From Siphonodentalium dalli (taxonomy: Eukaryota > Mollusca > Scaphopoda > Gadilida > Siphonodentaliidae): a stretch of 64,000 bases of DNA. The stretch spans positions 126,189,450-126,253,449 of the forward strand of contig CP136069.1 in assembly GCA_032622095.1 (NCBI GenBank), in the 5' to 3' direction. Under the pieces are notes generated by a model that was not told where the DNA came from, did not search any database, and saw only the letters and a program-made list of their open reading frames with translations. Position numbers and translations under genes: made by a program. This document shows positions 33,480 through 46,869 of the stretch, in pieces (position 1 is the stretch's first letter; each line of letters begins with the position of its first letter).

Positions 33480-35130
33480 CGTCGGTTGACCACCTACAGA
33501 TATCATGGGGGGATGGCAAATAAGAAATCGACAAAATTTGAAGGAAATTTCGTATAGTTTGAACATTTAGTGGCACAAGCTGTCGCTATATGGCCACATA
33601 ATCATCATTTGTACCCGCCTTACTGAAAACCCGGACCAGTTGACCGTCGGTTGACCACCTACAGATATCATGGGGGATGGCAAATAAGAAATCGACAAAT
33701 TTTGAAGGAAATTTCGTATAGTTTGAACATTTAGTGGCACAAGCTGTCGCTATATGGCCACATAATCACCATTTGTACCCGCCTTACTGAAAACCCGGAC
33801 CAGTTGACCGTCGGTTGACCACCCACATATATCCTGGGGGGATGGCAAATAAGAAATCGACAAATTTTGAAGGAAATTTCGTATAGTTTGAACATTTAGT
33901 GGCACAAGCTGTCGCTATATGGCCACCTAATCATCATTTGTACCCGCCTTACTGAAAACCCGGACCAGTTGACCGTCGGTTGACCACCCACAGATATCCT
34001 GGGGAGATGGCAAATAAGGAATCGACAAATTTTGAAGGAAATTTCGTATAGTTTGAACATTTAGTGGCACAAGCTGTCGCTATATGGCCACATAATCATC
34101 ATTTGTACCCGCCTTACTGAAAACCCGGACCAGTTGACCGTCGGTTGACCACCTACAGATATCATGGGGGGATGGCAAATAAGAAATCAACAAATTTTGA
34201 AGGAAATTTCGTATAGTTTGAACATTTAGTGGCACAAGCTGTCGCTATATGACCACATAATCATCATTTGTACCCGCCTTACTGAAAACCCGGACCAGTT
34301 GACCGTCGGTTGACCACCTACAGATATCATGGGGGGATGGCAAATAAGAAATCGGCAATTTTTTAAGGAAATTTCGTATAGTTTGAACATTTAGTGGCAC
34401 AAGCTGTCGCTATATGGCTACATAATCATCATTTGTACCCGCCTTACTGAAAGCCCGGACCAGTTGACCGTCGGTTGACCACCCACAGATATCCTGGGGG
34501 GATGACAAATAAGAAATCGACAAATTTTGAAGGAAATTTCGTATAGTTTGAACATTTAGTGGCACAAGCTGTCGCTATATGGCCACATAATCATCATTTG
34601 TACCCGCCTTACTGAAAACCCGGACCAGTTGACCGTCGGTTGACCACCCACAGATATCCTGGGGGATGGCAAATAAGGAATTGACAACTTTTGAAGGAAA
34701 TTTCGTATAGTTTGAACATTTAGTGGCACAAGCTGTCGCTATATGGCCACATAATCATCATTTGTACCCGCCTTACTGAAAACCCGGACCAGTTGACCGT
34801 CGGTTGACCACCTACAGATATCATGGGGGGATGGCAAATAAGAAATCGACAAATTTTGAAGGAAATTTCGTATAGTTTGAACATTTAGTGGCACAAGCTG
34901 TCGCTATATGGCCACATAATCATCATTTGTACCCGCCTTACTGAAAACCCGGACCAGTTGACCGTCGGTTGACCACCTACATATATCATGGGGGGATGGC
35001 AAATAAGAAATCGACAAATTTTGAAGGAAATTTCGTATAGTTTGAACATTTAGTGGCACAGGTTGTCGCTATATGGCCACATAATCATCATTTGTACCCG
35101 CCTTACTGAAAACCACCTACAGATATCATG
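33480..35130 (+). repeat. 165-bp tandem array, direct half
   Basis: TGGCACAAGCTG recurs at 33571, 33735, 33900, 34065, 34230 and onward at 164-166-bp steps. Substitutions per monomer are few. Confidence 0.9.
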
Positions 35131-35134
35131 GGGG

Positions 35135-37255
35135 GCACAAATGATGATTATGTGGCCATATAGCGACAGCTTGTGCCACAAAATGTTCAAACTATACGAA
35201 ATTTCCTTCAAAATTTGTCGATTTCTTATTTGCCATCCCCCCAGGATATCTGTGGGTGGTCAACCGACGGTCAACTGGTCCGGATTTTCAGTAAGGCGGG
35301 TACAAATGGTGATTATGTGGCCATATAGCGACAGCTTGTGTCACTAAATGTTCAAACTATACGAAATTTCCTTCAAAATTTGTCGATTTCTTATTTGCCA
35401 TCCCCCCATGATATCTGTAGGTGGTCAACCGACGGTCAACTGGTCCGGGTTTTCAGTAAGTCGGGTACAAATGATGATTATGTGGCCATATAGCGACAGC
35501 TTGTGCCACTAAATGTTCAAACTATACGAAATTTCCTTCAAAATTTGTCGATTTCTTATTTGCCATCCCCCCATGATATCTGTAGGTGGTCAACCGACGG
35601 TCAACTGGTCCGGGTTTTCAGTAAGGCGGGTACAAATGATGATTATGTGGCCATATAGCGACAGCTTGTGCCACTAAATGTTCAAACTATACGAAATTTC
35701 CTTCAAAATTTGTCGATTTCTTATTTGCCATCCCCCAGGATATCTGTGGGTGGTCAACCGACGGTCAACTGGTCCGGGTTTTCAGTACGGCGGGTACAAA
35801 TGATGATTATGTGGCCATATAGCGACAGTTTGTGCCACTAAATGTTCAAACTATACGAAATTTCCTTCAAAATTTGTTGATTTCTTATTTGCCATCCCCC
35901 CAGGATATCTGTGGGTGGTCAACCGACGGTCAACTGGTCCGGGTTTTCAGTAAGGCGGGTACAAATGGTGATTATGTGGCCATATAGCGACAGCTTGTGC
36001 CACTAAATGTTCAAACTATACGAAATTTCCTTCAAAATTTGTCGATTTCTTATTTGCCATCCCCCCATGATATATGTAGGTGGTCAACCGACGGTCAACT
36101 GGTCCGGGTTTTCCGTAAGGCGGGTACAAATGATGATTATGTGGCCATATAGCGACAGCTTGTGCCACTAAATGTTCAAACTATACGAAATTTCCTTCAA
36201 AATTTGTCGATTTCTTATTTGCCATCTCCCCATGATATCTGTAGGTGGTCAACCGACGGTCAACTGGTCCGGGTTTTCAGTAAGGCGGGTACAAATGATG
36301 ATTATGTGGCCATATAGCGACAGCTTGTGCCACTAAATGTTCAAACTATACGAAATTTCCTTCAAAATTTGTCGATTTCTTATTTGCCATCCCCCCATGA
36401 TATATGTAGGTGGTCAACCGACGGTCAACTGGTCCGGGTTTTCAGTAAGGCGGGTACAAATGATGATTATGTGGCCATATAGCGACAGCTTGTGCCACTA
36501 AATGTTCAAACTATACGAAATTTCCTTCAAAATTTGTCGATTTCTTATTTGCCATCCCCCCATGATATCTGTAGGTGGTCAACCGACGGTCAACTGGTCC
36601 GGGTTTTCAGTAAGGCGGGTACAAATGATGATTATGTGGCCATATAGCGACAGCTTGTGCCACTAAATGTTCAAACTATACGAAATTTCCTTCAAAATTT
36701 GTCGATTTCTTATTTGCCATCCCCCATGATATCTGTAGGTGGTCAACCGACGGTCAACTGGTCCGGGTTTTCAGTAAGGCGGGTACAAATGATGATTATG
36801 TGGCCATATAGCGACAGCTTGTGCCACTAAATGTTCAAACTATACGAAATTTCCTTCAAAATTTGTCGATTCCTTATTTGCCATCCCCCCAGGATATCTG
36901 TGGGTGGTCAACCGACGGTCAACTGGTCCGGGTTTTCAGTAAGGCGGGTACAAATGATGATTATGTGGCCATATAGCGACAGCTTGTGCCACTAAATGTT
37001 CAAACTATACGAAATTTCCATCAAAATTTGTCGATTTCTTATTTGCCATCCCCCCAGGATATCTGTGGGTGGTCAACCGACGGTCAACTGGTCCGGGTTT
37101 TCAGTAAGGCGGGTACAAATGGTGATTATGTGGCCATATAGCGACAGCTTGTGCCACTAAATGTTCAAACTATACGAAATTTCCTTCAAAATTTGTCGAT
37201 TTCTTATTTGCCATCCCCCCATGATATATGTAGGTGGTCAACCGACGGTCAACTG
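35135..37255 (-). repeat. 165-bp tandem array, inverted half
   Basis: Inverted monomers follow from about 35135, where ACAGATATCATGGGGGG runs abruptly into CACAAATGATGATTATG. The right half is about 500 bp longer than the left. Confidence 0.9.
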
Positions 37256-37416
37256 GGCCTAATGATCACGAAGGCGGTAGGAATCCTCGTTATAATAGCG
37301 TATTGTGATGATATGATATGTTTTCTTTTATTTAAGATACCATCGGATGGCAAATAGCGCATATCGGTAGAATCGCTATTTGCCATCCGATGGCGAATAG
37401 TCACTTCCACCCTCGG

Positions 37417-37944
37417 ACGGAGAACTTTGCAAAATGTAAACAAACTTCCCATTTGATTGAACTTTTTTTATTTCTGGACGAATTTCGTCGAGTAAAGTAT
37501 CGTTTTGTTCGAAATTTTACATAGCATCTTATGGCGTAAGCGAAATAGAAATTCGAGAAGAGGTTTTACTGCTATATACTAGAATCGAAATCCAATAAAA
37601 AATGATCAATCCAGACGACTGCAGACGCGCTACATGAATCGACGCACCTGCTGTTAGAGGCAGTTATATCTCATCTCTCCCTCTGCATAACACAATACAC
37701 GATGCGGGGCTTTAGTCTTCCATGCCATCTTATGAATCACAATATTGAGCCATGGCGTGCCTGCCAGAACCTGGAATCCATTGAAGAATTGGGGCATAAT
37801 ATGTATCTAATCACCTATCTCTATTATTCTTTCAGGTGCACTGACAAGATGTGTTACATTCAAGAAATTTACACGATTCAGAAGATTGAAGACTGTAATA
37901 TGTGTTTCCATAATCTAATATATAAATATATGTAACTCAATCAT
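37417..37944. other. No gene seen
   Basis: A 77-codon frame (37702-37935) has no recognisable domain. Confidence 0.3.
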
Positions 37945-40885
37945 GGTTACACCGTGTCATCTTGGGATCCCATGGGGGTGTGATTTCAGTCCCTGTTAGC
38001 ACAAATAAAGGGTCAAATGTGCAATTTACACATTCATTTTCATCCCATTTGATGAGTTCCAACATGAAATGATCACCTCTTTAGCAAGAATATTGCCTAA
38101 ATTGACAAAGATGGTTGCATTCTGGCTCTGTGCTCATGCCCAGGGGACCCATGGTGTGTGATTTCATTGATTTTTACCACACATGAAGGGTTAAATATGC
38201 AAATTACACTTTTTCTGACAGAATTGTGGCCAACAAAGGCACTATAAGATGCTTCCATTGCCATGAATCAGAGATTTTAGGGCTCACTAAGTGTCTGTTT
38301 AGCCATTTTCATCCCATTTGATGAGTTCCAACATGAAATGATCACCTCTTTAGCAAGAATATTGCCTAAATTGACAAAGATAGTTGCATTCAGGCTCTGT
38401 GCTCATGCCCAGGGGACCCATGGTGTGTGATTTCATTGATTTTTACCACACATGAAGGGTTAAATATGCAAATTACACTTTTTTTGACAGAATTGTGGCC
38501 AACAAAGGCACTATAAGATGCTTCCATTGCCATGAATCAGAGATTTTAGGGCTCACTAAGTGTCTGTTTAGCCATTTTCATCCCATTTGATGAGTTCCAA
38601 CATGAAATGATCACCTCTTTAGCAAGAATATTGCCTAAATTGACAAAGATGGTTGCATTCAGGCTCTGTGCGCATGCACAGGGGACCCATGGTGTGTGAT
38701 TTCAATGATTTTTGCCACACATGAAGGGTTAAATATGCAAATTACACTTTTTCTGACAGAATTGTGGCCAACAAAGGCACTATAAGATGCTTCCATTGCC
38801 ATCAATCAGAGATTTTAGGGCTCACTAAGTGTCTGTTTAGCCATTTTCATCCCATTTGATGAGTTCCAACATGAAATGATCACCTCTTTAGCAAGAATAT
38901 TGCCTAAATTGACAAAGATGGTTGCATTCAGGCTCTGTGCTCATGCCCAGGGGACCCATGGTGTGTGATTTCATTGATTTTTAACACACATGAAGGGTTA
39001 AATATGCAAATTACACTTTTTCTGACAGAATTGTGGCCAACAAAGGCACTATAAGATGCTCCCATTGCCATGAATCAGAGATTTTAGGGCTCACTAAGTG
39101 TCTGTTTAGCCATTTTCATCCCATTTGATGAGTTCCAACATGAAATGATCACCTCTTTAGAAAGAATATTGCCTAAATTGACAAAGATGGTTGCATTCGG
39201 GCTCTGTGCTCATGCCCAGGGTACCCATGGTGTGTGATTTCATTGATTTTTACCACACATGAAGGGTTAAATATGCAAATTACACTTTTTCTGACAGAAT
39301 TGTGGCTAACAAAGGCACTATAAGATGCTTCCATTGGCATGAATCAGAGATTTTAGGGCTCACTAAGTGTCTGTTTAGCCATTTTCATCCCCTTTGATGA
39401 GTTCCAACATGAAATGATCACCTCTTTAGCAAGAATATTGCCTAAATTGACAAAGATAGTTGCATTCAGGCTCTGTGCTCATGCCCAGGGGACCCATGGT
39501 GTGTGATTTCATTGATTTTTACCACACATGAAGGGTTAAATATGCAAATTACACTTTTTTTGACAGAATTGTGGCCAACAAAGGCACTATAAGATGCTTC
39601 CATTGCCATGAATCAGAGATTTTAGGGCTCACTAAGTGTCTGTTTAGCCATTTTCATCCCATTTGATGAGTTCCAACATGAAATGATCACCTCTTTAGCA
39701 AGAATATTGCCTAAATTGACAAAGATGGTTGCATTCAGGCTCTGTGCGCATGCACAGGGGACCCATGGTGTGTGATTTCATTGATTTTTGCCACACATGA
39801 AGGGTTAAATATGCAAATTACACTTTTTCTGACAGAATTGTGGCCAACAAAGGCACTATAAGATGCTTCCATTGCCATCAATCAGAGATTTTAGGGCTCA
39901 CTAAGTGTCTGTTTAGCCATTTTCATCCCATTTGATGAGTTCCAACATGAAATGATCACCTCTTTAGCAAGAATATTGCCTAAATTGACAAAGATGGTTG
40001 CATTCAGGCTCTGTGCTCATGCCCAGGGGACCCATGGTGTGTGATTTCATTGATTTTTAACACACATGAAGGGTTAAATATGCAAATTACACTTTTTCTG
40101 ACAGAATTGTGGCCAACAAAGGCACTATAAGATGCTCCCATTGCCATGAATCAGAGATTTTAGGGCTCACTAAGTGTCTGTTTAGCCATTTTCATCCCAT
40201 TTGATGAGTTCCAACATGAAATGATCACCTCTTTAGAAAGAATATTGCCTAAATTGACAAAGATGGTTGCATTCGGGCTCTGTGCTCATGCCCAGGGTAC
40301 CCATGGTGTGTGATTTCATTGATTTTTACCACACATGAAGGGTTAAATATGCAAATTACACTTTTTCTGACAGAATTGTGGCTAACAAAGGCACTATAAG
40401 ATGCTTCCATTGGCATGAATCAGAGATTTTAGGGCTCACTAAGTGTCTGTTTAGCCATTTTCATCCCCTTTGATGAGTTCCAACATGAAATGATCACCTC
40501 TTTAGCAAGAATATTGCCTAAATTGACAAAGATGGTTGCATTCAGGCTCTGTGCTCATGCCCAGGGGACCCATGGTGTGTGATTTCATTGATTTTTACCA
40601 CACATGAAGGGTTAAATATGCAAATTACACTTTTTTTGACAGAATTGTGGCCAACAAAGGCACTATAAGATGCTTCCATTGCCATGAATGAGAGATTTTA
40701 GGGCTCACTAAGTGTCTGTTTAGCCATTTTCATCCCATTTGATGAGTTCCAACATGAAATGATCACCTCTTTAGCAAGAATATTGCCTAAATTGACAAAG
40801 ATGGTTGCATTCAGGCTCTGTACTCATGCCTAGGGGACCCATGGTGTGTGATTTCATTGATTTTTGACACACATGAGACATGAGG
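37945..40885. repeat. 269-bp satellite with 4-monomer higher-order repeat
   Basis: CATTTTCATCCCATTTGATG recurs at about 38304, 38573, 38842 and 39111, a 269-bp step, for about 10.5 monomers; the first and last are degenerate. Variant marks repeat every fourth monomer (about 1,076 bp): GCGCATGCACAGG at about 38668 and 39746, TTTAGAAAGAATA at about 39156 and 40232, CAGGGTACCC at about 39217 and 40294, TTGGCATGAATC at about 39334 and 40411. So two full 4-mers lie in a row. No open frame of note. Confidence 0.9.
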
Positions 40886-42090
40886 GCTCACTAAGTGGTT
40901 TTTTTTGTTGCAATTGTTACCAGAAGTCACGAGGGCACACCAATTGTGTTTTCAAGTCAACATCATATTTAATTCATCACATAATAGTCTATATGCAATA
41001 CGATATGTAATTAAAAGTATTAATGCCCCAAGCAACAGCATACAAAAGACCACCCAATAAACAATCTGGGGTCCACGGTTTGATGCATAGTAAATATAAT
41101 TCCGAATAAATTTACATTCTGTATCACCCGAATCTAGTAATCATGGTCAAACCATTGCTCATTGACCGCCATCCTTCACGAGGGTTCTCAAATACAATAT
41201 AATAATACGCTTCACCCGAGCCTTTATCGCAAAAGACGATGGGGTGGCTTTATGGCGTATATATATGCGTGATGGGTTGTCATACATATAAGTATAATGT
41301 CGCAAAGATTATATGTAAACTAAACATAACGAAAACATGCCTGCTTCAATTTAAATTAACACTGTACAATAGCCAAGGCAATGACCTTTCAACTGATGTA
41401 TGACATGGCCACATAATTTATGACATTGTCATGTTATCGCGCTTTGGAATAGTGCGCCCGCTTAGCGGGGAAGGGATTTCGCGCCAGACAAATTTTTCAA
41501 TGAATCCTCCGCCTAACAGGCGGAATTATCTTTCAATAGATTTCCGTCTCGCCTTGTCTCGCTATAGGTTCAGTGGAGCAGATATTTCACGGCAGGCGAT
41601 TTCGCTCGAGATAATTTAATTGAAGCAATCTAGTCTAACACGCGAGCGATACTCACGTATTTGTCCGCGGCAACACAGTTGGCGCATTGCCAGGTAAATT
41701 AACTCAACATCGTCACGCGGGTGTTTTTTGGAGATCATCTGTCGATGCCGGTGGCAGCGACCAAGTCAAATTGTATGTCGATCAAAACATGGGTCGCCTC
41801 GACAGTAGAAGATGAAATTTGACATCAATCAAATTTGTTGTCAAGTTGATGTGGGGGTCTCATATGACCTTGACTTTGACACTAAAACCACCTTGACCAC
41901 CATTGAAAGACATCTCACTTAAAGGGCCATTCTGCTAGATATGTGTTGCGATTGTACGCATTTATGTCAATATTCAGAGGCATTGTCCTTGATAGATATA
42001 CCGGTAATAAGTCCCTACATACTTGAGTATGTATTTGACAAACAGAAAAATGGGACTACGATATCGATTTGAACTTGACCTACATAGAGA
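40886..42090. other. No gene seen
   Basis: A 62-codon frame at 41431-41619 overlaps small GC-rich inverted repeats (CCCGCTTAGCGGG at about 41458, CCGCCTAACAGGCGG at about 41509). Nothing else is recognised. Confidence 0.35.
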
Positions 42091-42374
42091 ATATAATATA
42101 CATGTATACTTAGGGATTTTTGTCTGTTTGTCTGTTAACTATGGCCGGGAAAGGCGGATTTCAACGAAATTTGATACCTAAGGATACTTTTAGTCGGGGA
42201 GCCAATAAGGTCCACCTGCACCCCCCCCCCCCCCCGATGATTACAAATAACCTTATTTTTATTGTTCCCTATGGTATCCAGATAAAGAATCCGGAATTCA
42301 CCGAAAAATAAAGGTGGCCCTACTGGGTGCTAGAGCCATTTGAATCCAAGATGGCCGCCATTTCCTCTAACTCC

Positions 42375-43085
42375 GACCAGATGTATTTAATCGTTGTAAT
42401 AGATCGGTTGTTAGCAAAAGACACAGACAAAATGTATGCCATTTTGTTGGTATGATGTCCTTCAAAATGACGGCAAATAATTTCGAAAAAAATTCAAAAT
42501 GGCCGCCGAAAAATGACGTCATATGCACGAAGATAGGAAATTTAATTAATATTTCACCATATCTTCCATTTTTCTTCACATTAATCATTAGTAAATGGCA
42601 ATGTTTTTGAGACAGTCGTCAAGCGTGATATTATAGCGTCATTTTAAGACATTTGCCATTGACGAGCGTTCAGTAATAGATACAGAAAGAGGATTTGAAA
42701 AATAGGGGTGAAATTTTCGATTTTTTTTGCAAGACGATTTTGATGTATTTAATCGTTGTAATAGATCGGTTGTTAGCAAAAGACACAGACAAAAAGATGT
42801 ATGCCATTTTGTTGGTATGATGTCCTTCTTCAAAATGACGGCAAATAATTTCGAAAAAAATTCAAAATGGCCGCCGAAAAATGACGTCATATGCACGAAA
42901 ATAGGAAATTTAATTAATATCTCACCATATCTTCCATTTTTCTTCACATTAATCCTAGTAAATGGCAATGTATTTGAGACAGGCATCAAGCGTGATATTA
43001 TAGCGTCATTTTAAGACATTTGCTATTGACGAGGGTTCAGTAATAGATACAGAAAGAGGATTTGAAAAAGAGGGGTGAAATTTTC
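42375..43085. repeat. Tandem duplication, about 361-bp unit
   Basis: GATGTATTTAATCGTTGTAA occurs at about 42380 and 42741. The following 340 bp match closely with small indels. Confidence 0.85.
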
Positions 43086-45231
43086 GATTTTTTTGCAAGA
43101 CGGTCTTGATAGTCATTTTAACGACAAACCACACAGGATGTTAATATAGAATGTCAACAACTATGTGCTTTATTTTATTGGACGGATGTTTTACTTCAAT
43201 GGGAATGAAATTGGTGTAGAACATTTCCAAAATGGCCGCCGAAAATATGAAAAATGGTAAATATTGTCCCAGGGTGTCCTGCAATGGCTTACAAGTTGTG
43301 GTTGATATATACAATTTGCTAATCTGTATTATATACATTGAATACTTACATGTCTGATGCACCATGGATCATTGTTTCTATTGTCACCACTGACATCACC
43401 ATAAATATTGGATATTTCTCTCACAAACTTGACATAAATATCGGCAAAAATTGAACAATTGGACAATTGGACAATTTTTAAAAGTAAAATGCAACTATCA
43501 TTGGTATCAAAGGTATTTATTGCTTTGGTCTATCTTAAATGTTTCACACTACGGTGTTTATAGACCAAATTGCTCAAGATGGCTTCCAAAATGGCAACCA
43601 AATTTGTAAAAAGTTATTTTTTTACATATATCCCGAACATTATTCTCTGCGTTATCCGACAAGGTATTAAATTGTGACTCACTTGGTTATTATACGTGTT
43701 AGTTAATTAGCTGACAACCACGTTCTATTATGTTTGTTCCAGTTCCGTATGGGGCATGACAAATTCATTTTAAAGTTGCAGTATGAAATTTGGCGGAGAA
43801 CCTCTTTTGTGATTCTTGTCATATTATTGAAAGGAAATGGGCAGAACTTTGAAACGGAACTGAGATGAACCATAATATGTGGCTATTCTGGTCCATTATG
43901 ATAAAACATATCAACTGGATATAGGGTGAATGCCAGGGAGTTACTATATGATCATAGGTAAGGTGAATATGTATACAGGGAGTTATTGTATGGTCAATGG
44001 TGAGACGAGTACATGTATGTATACAATGAGTGACTGTATGATCATAAATGTAATGAAATAGGAAATTAAATAGGAAATTTAATTAATATCTCACCATATC
44101 TTCCATTTTTCTTCACATTAATCCTAGTAAATGGCAATGTATTTGAGACAGGCATCAAGCGTCATATTATAGCGTCATTTTAAGACATTTGCAATTGACG
44201 AGGGTTCAGTAATAGATACAGAAAGAGGATTTGAAAAAGAGGGGTGAAATTTTCGATTTTTTTGCAAGACGGTCTTGATAGTCATTTTAACGACAAACCA
44301 CACAGGATGTTAATATAGAATGTCAACAACTATGTGCTTTATTTTATTGGACGGATGTTTTACCTCAATGGGAATGAAATTGGTGTAGAACATTTCCAAA
44401 ATGGCCGCCGAAAATATGAAAAATGGTAAATATTGTCCCAGGGTGTCCTGCAATGGCTTACAAGTTGTGGTTGATATATACAATTTGCTAATCTGTATTA
44501 TATACATTGAATACTTACATGTCTGATGCACCATGGATCATTGTTTCTATTGTCACCACTGACATCACCAGAAATATTGGATATTTCTCTCACAAACTTG
44601 ACATAAATATCGGCAAAAATTGGACAATTGGACAATTGGACAATTTTTAAAAGTAAAATGCAACTATCATTGGTATCAAAGGTATTTATTGTTTTGGTCT
44701 ATCTTAAATGTGTCACACTACGGTGTTTATAGACCAAATTGCTCAAGATGGCTTCCAAAATGGCAACCAAATTTGTAAAAAGTTATTTTTTTACATATAT
44801 CCCGAACATTATTCTCTGCGTTATCCGACAAGGTATTAAATTGTGACTCACTTGGTTATTATACGTGTTAGTTAATTAGCTGACAACCACGTTCTATTAT
44901 GTTTGTTCCAGTTCCGTATGGGGCATGACAAATTCATTTTAAAGTTGCAGTATGAAATTTGGCGGAGAACCTCTTTTGTGATTCTTGTCATATTATTGAA
45001 AGGAAATGGGCAGAACTTTGAAACGGAACTGAGATGAACCATAATATGTGGCTATTCTGGTCCATTATGATAAAACATATCAACTGGATATAGGGTGAAT
45101 GTCAGGGAGTTACTATATGATCATAGGTAAGGTGAATATGTATACAGGGAGTTATTGTATGGTCAATGGTGAGACGAGTACATGTATGTATACAATGAGT
45201 GACTGTATGATCATAAATGTAATGAATAGCT
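42902..45231. repeat. Tandem duplication, 1,169-bp unit
   Basis: 42902-44070 and 44071-45231 are nearly identical, including two equal 74-codon minus frames at 43141 and 44310. The unit start (TAGGAAATTTAATTAATATC) is shared. Either a recent duplication or an assembly artefact. Confidence 0.85.
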
Positions 45232-46860
45232 ATGCAGGGAGTGACTAAATTGTCATGTGTCAGGTGTATGAGTATACCCGGTGTTCCTGCTTGGTGACTC
45301 GTTGCGGTATGGTCATGTGTAGGTTATACGGGCATACGCATGTGTTGCTATATGGTCATGGGCGAGGGGTATGTGTATATAGCGAGCGGCTATATGGCCA
45401 TGGATGATGTGCATATGCATACATGGATTGAATATACTGACATGGCTGGGGAGTATTAGTATATCTTGAGTGGCTATTCTGCTATGGTGTGACAAATAGG
45501 GATACAGGGAGTGACATGGCCAAGGGTGAGGTGAATATATATACAATGATTGACCATGATCATGTATGAATGTTTTGAATAGGTAGACATGGTGTGACTA
45601 TATGGCCATAGGTCAGATGAAGGAGTATACCAGGTGCCACGGATGAGGGTATGTGTATGAAGCGAGTGGCTATATGACCATTGGTGAGGTGGATATGTAT
45701 ACCCGAGGTGACTATATGGTCATTGTTGCGGTGTTGATGTAAATATTGAATGTCTATTTGACCATGTGTGTGTGGAGAATAGGTATACATGGGATGACCG
45801 TATGGCCAATGGTGAGATGAATGGGTATACAAGGAGTGACTCTATGGTTATGGGTCATCTTTTGGATTATACCCGGTGTACTTGCATTGTGACGCATGGC
45901 TGTATGGCCATCCACGGTCATGGGTCAGGTGTACGTTTATACAGTTGGTCACTATATTGTTATGTATGTGGTGTTTATGCATATATGGAATGACTGTGTG
46001 GTAATGGGTGGCTATCGCTTTTCACGTTTAAAGTTCCCCATGTACACAAACACTATCAAGGTGGAGAACTCTTTGACATGACCTCTCTATTGATTAACAT
46101 ATCCTTGAGTTATTGTGGAAAGCGATAGCCACCCAAATTATACATGTACAACGCATCCCATGACCTCATATGTACATACACACCACACAAATGACAATAT
46201 AGTCACCCACTCTATACACGTACACCTGGCCATACAGCCTTATTTGGCTATACCGGTACATGCCACAAATGACGATACAGCCATGAATCACCATGCATGA
46301 ACACCAGGTATACTCCTACACCTGACCATATAGTCACTCTATGTATACATATTATTTCACATTCACGATCATACAGTCACTCATTTTATACCTATTCATC
46401 TCACCATGGACCATACAGCCACTACATGTATATCTATTCGCCATACCCATGACCATAGAGTCAATTCAGATATACATATACACCTCACCCACCAATGGTG
46501 AGCCCTTCCAAATATACCAATACCCGCACACACGACCACTCATAAGTCTCATACTTGCATATACACCTCACACATGACAATTAATCAACTCACTGTATAC
46601 TCATACACGCCATCCATGATCATTCATCTACACCATATACACCACCGATGATAATACATCCACAACATATATAAATATACGACCCACCCGTTACCAAAAT
46701 GGCACTCCCTATATAGCCACACGCTCGTCAATAACCATAAAGCTTATTCCAGGTATGCATATAACTTCAATCTTGACCACAGGCATACCATGTTCACCTA
46801 TACACATTACCCATAACCATAAAATCACACCCTATTTATCTACGCAATCCATCCATGATC
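45232..46860. repeat. Degenerate minisatellite, about 50-bp unit, inverted at its midpoint
   Basis: To about 46030 units resemble GTATACAGGGAGTGACTATA then TGGTCATGGGTGAGGTG; from about 46125 the complement is seen (CACCTCAC...ATGACCATATAGTCACT). The turn is marked by GGTGGCTATCGCTTT (about 46006) and AAAGCGATAGCCACC (about 46121). Frames here (45313-45993, 46115-46577) are His/Tyr/Ile-rich repeat products. Confidence 0.75.
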
Positions 46861-46869
46861 ATACAGACA

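Larger units (their letters stand above)
33312..37416. mobile_element. 4.1-kb palindromic element built of 165-bp monomers
   Basis: The ends are inverted. CTATTCGCCATCGGATGGC at 33327 and its complement ending at 37400 lead into CAAATAGCG, a sub-terminal hairpin, and AAGAAAACATATCATATCA on both sides. The outermost CCGAGGG (33312) and CCCTCGG (ending 37416) are a weaker extension. Between them are about 10 direct 165-bp monomers (33480-35130), then about 13 inverted monomers (35135-37255). The monomer carries GGTTGACCACC, GGGGATGGCAAATAAGAAAT and TGGCACAAGCTGTCGC. The terminal GGATGGCAAATA phrase also occurs in each monomer. No transposase is encoded. Target duplication not fixed. Confidence 0.8.

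Noticed and set aside
33370-37357. Regular repeats considered as a CRISPR array
   Set aside because: Monomers are contiguous 165-bp copies without unique spacers, invert midway, and lie in animal DNA. The 269-bp array is likewise a plain satellite.
43141-44534. Two identical 74-codon frames
   Set aside because: Identity reflects the 1,169-bp duplication of a non-coding arm; no start context or motif.
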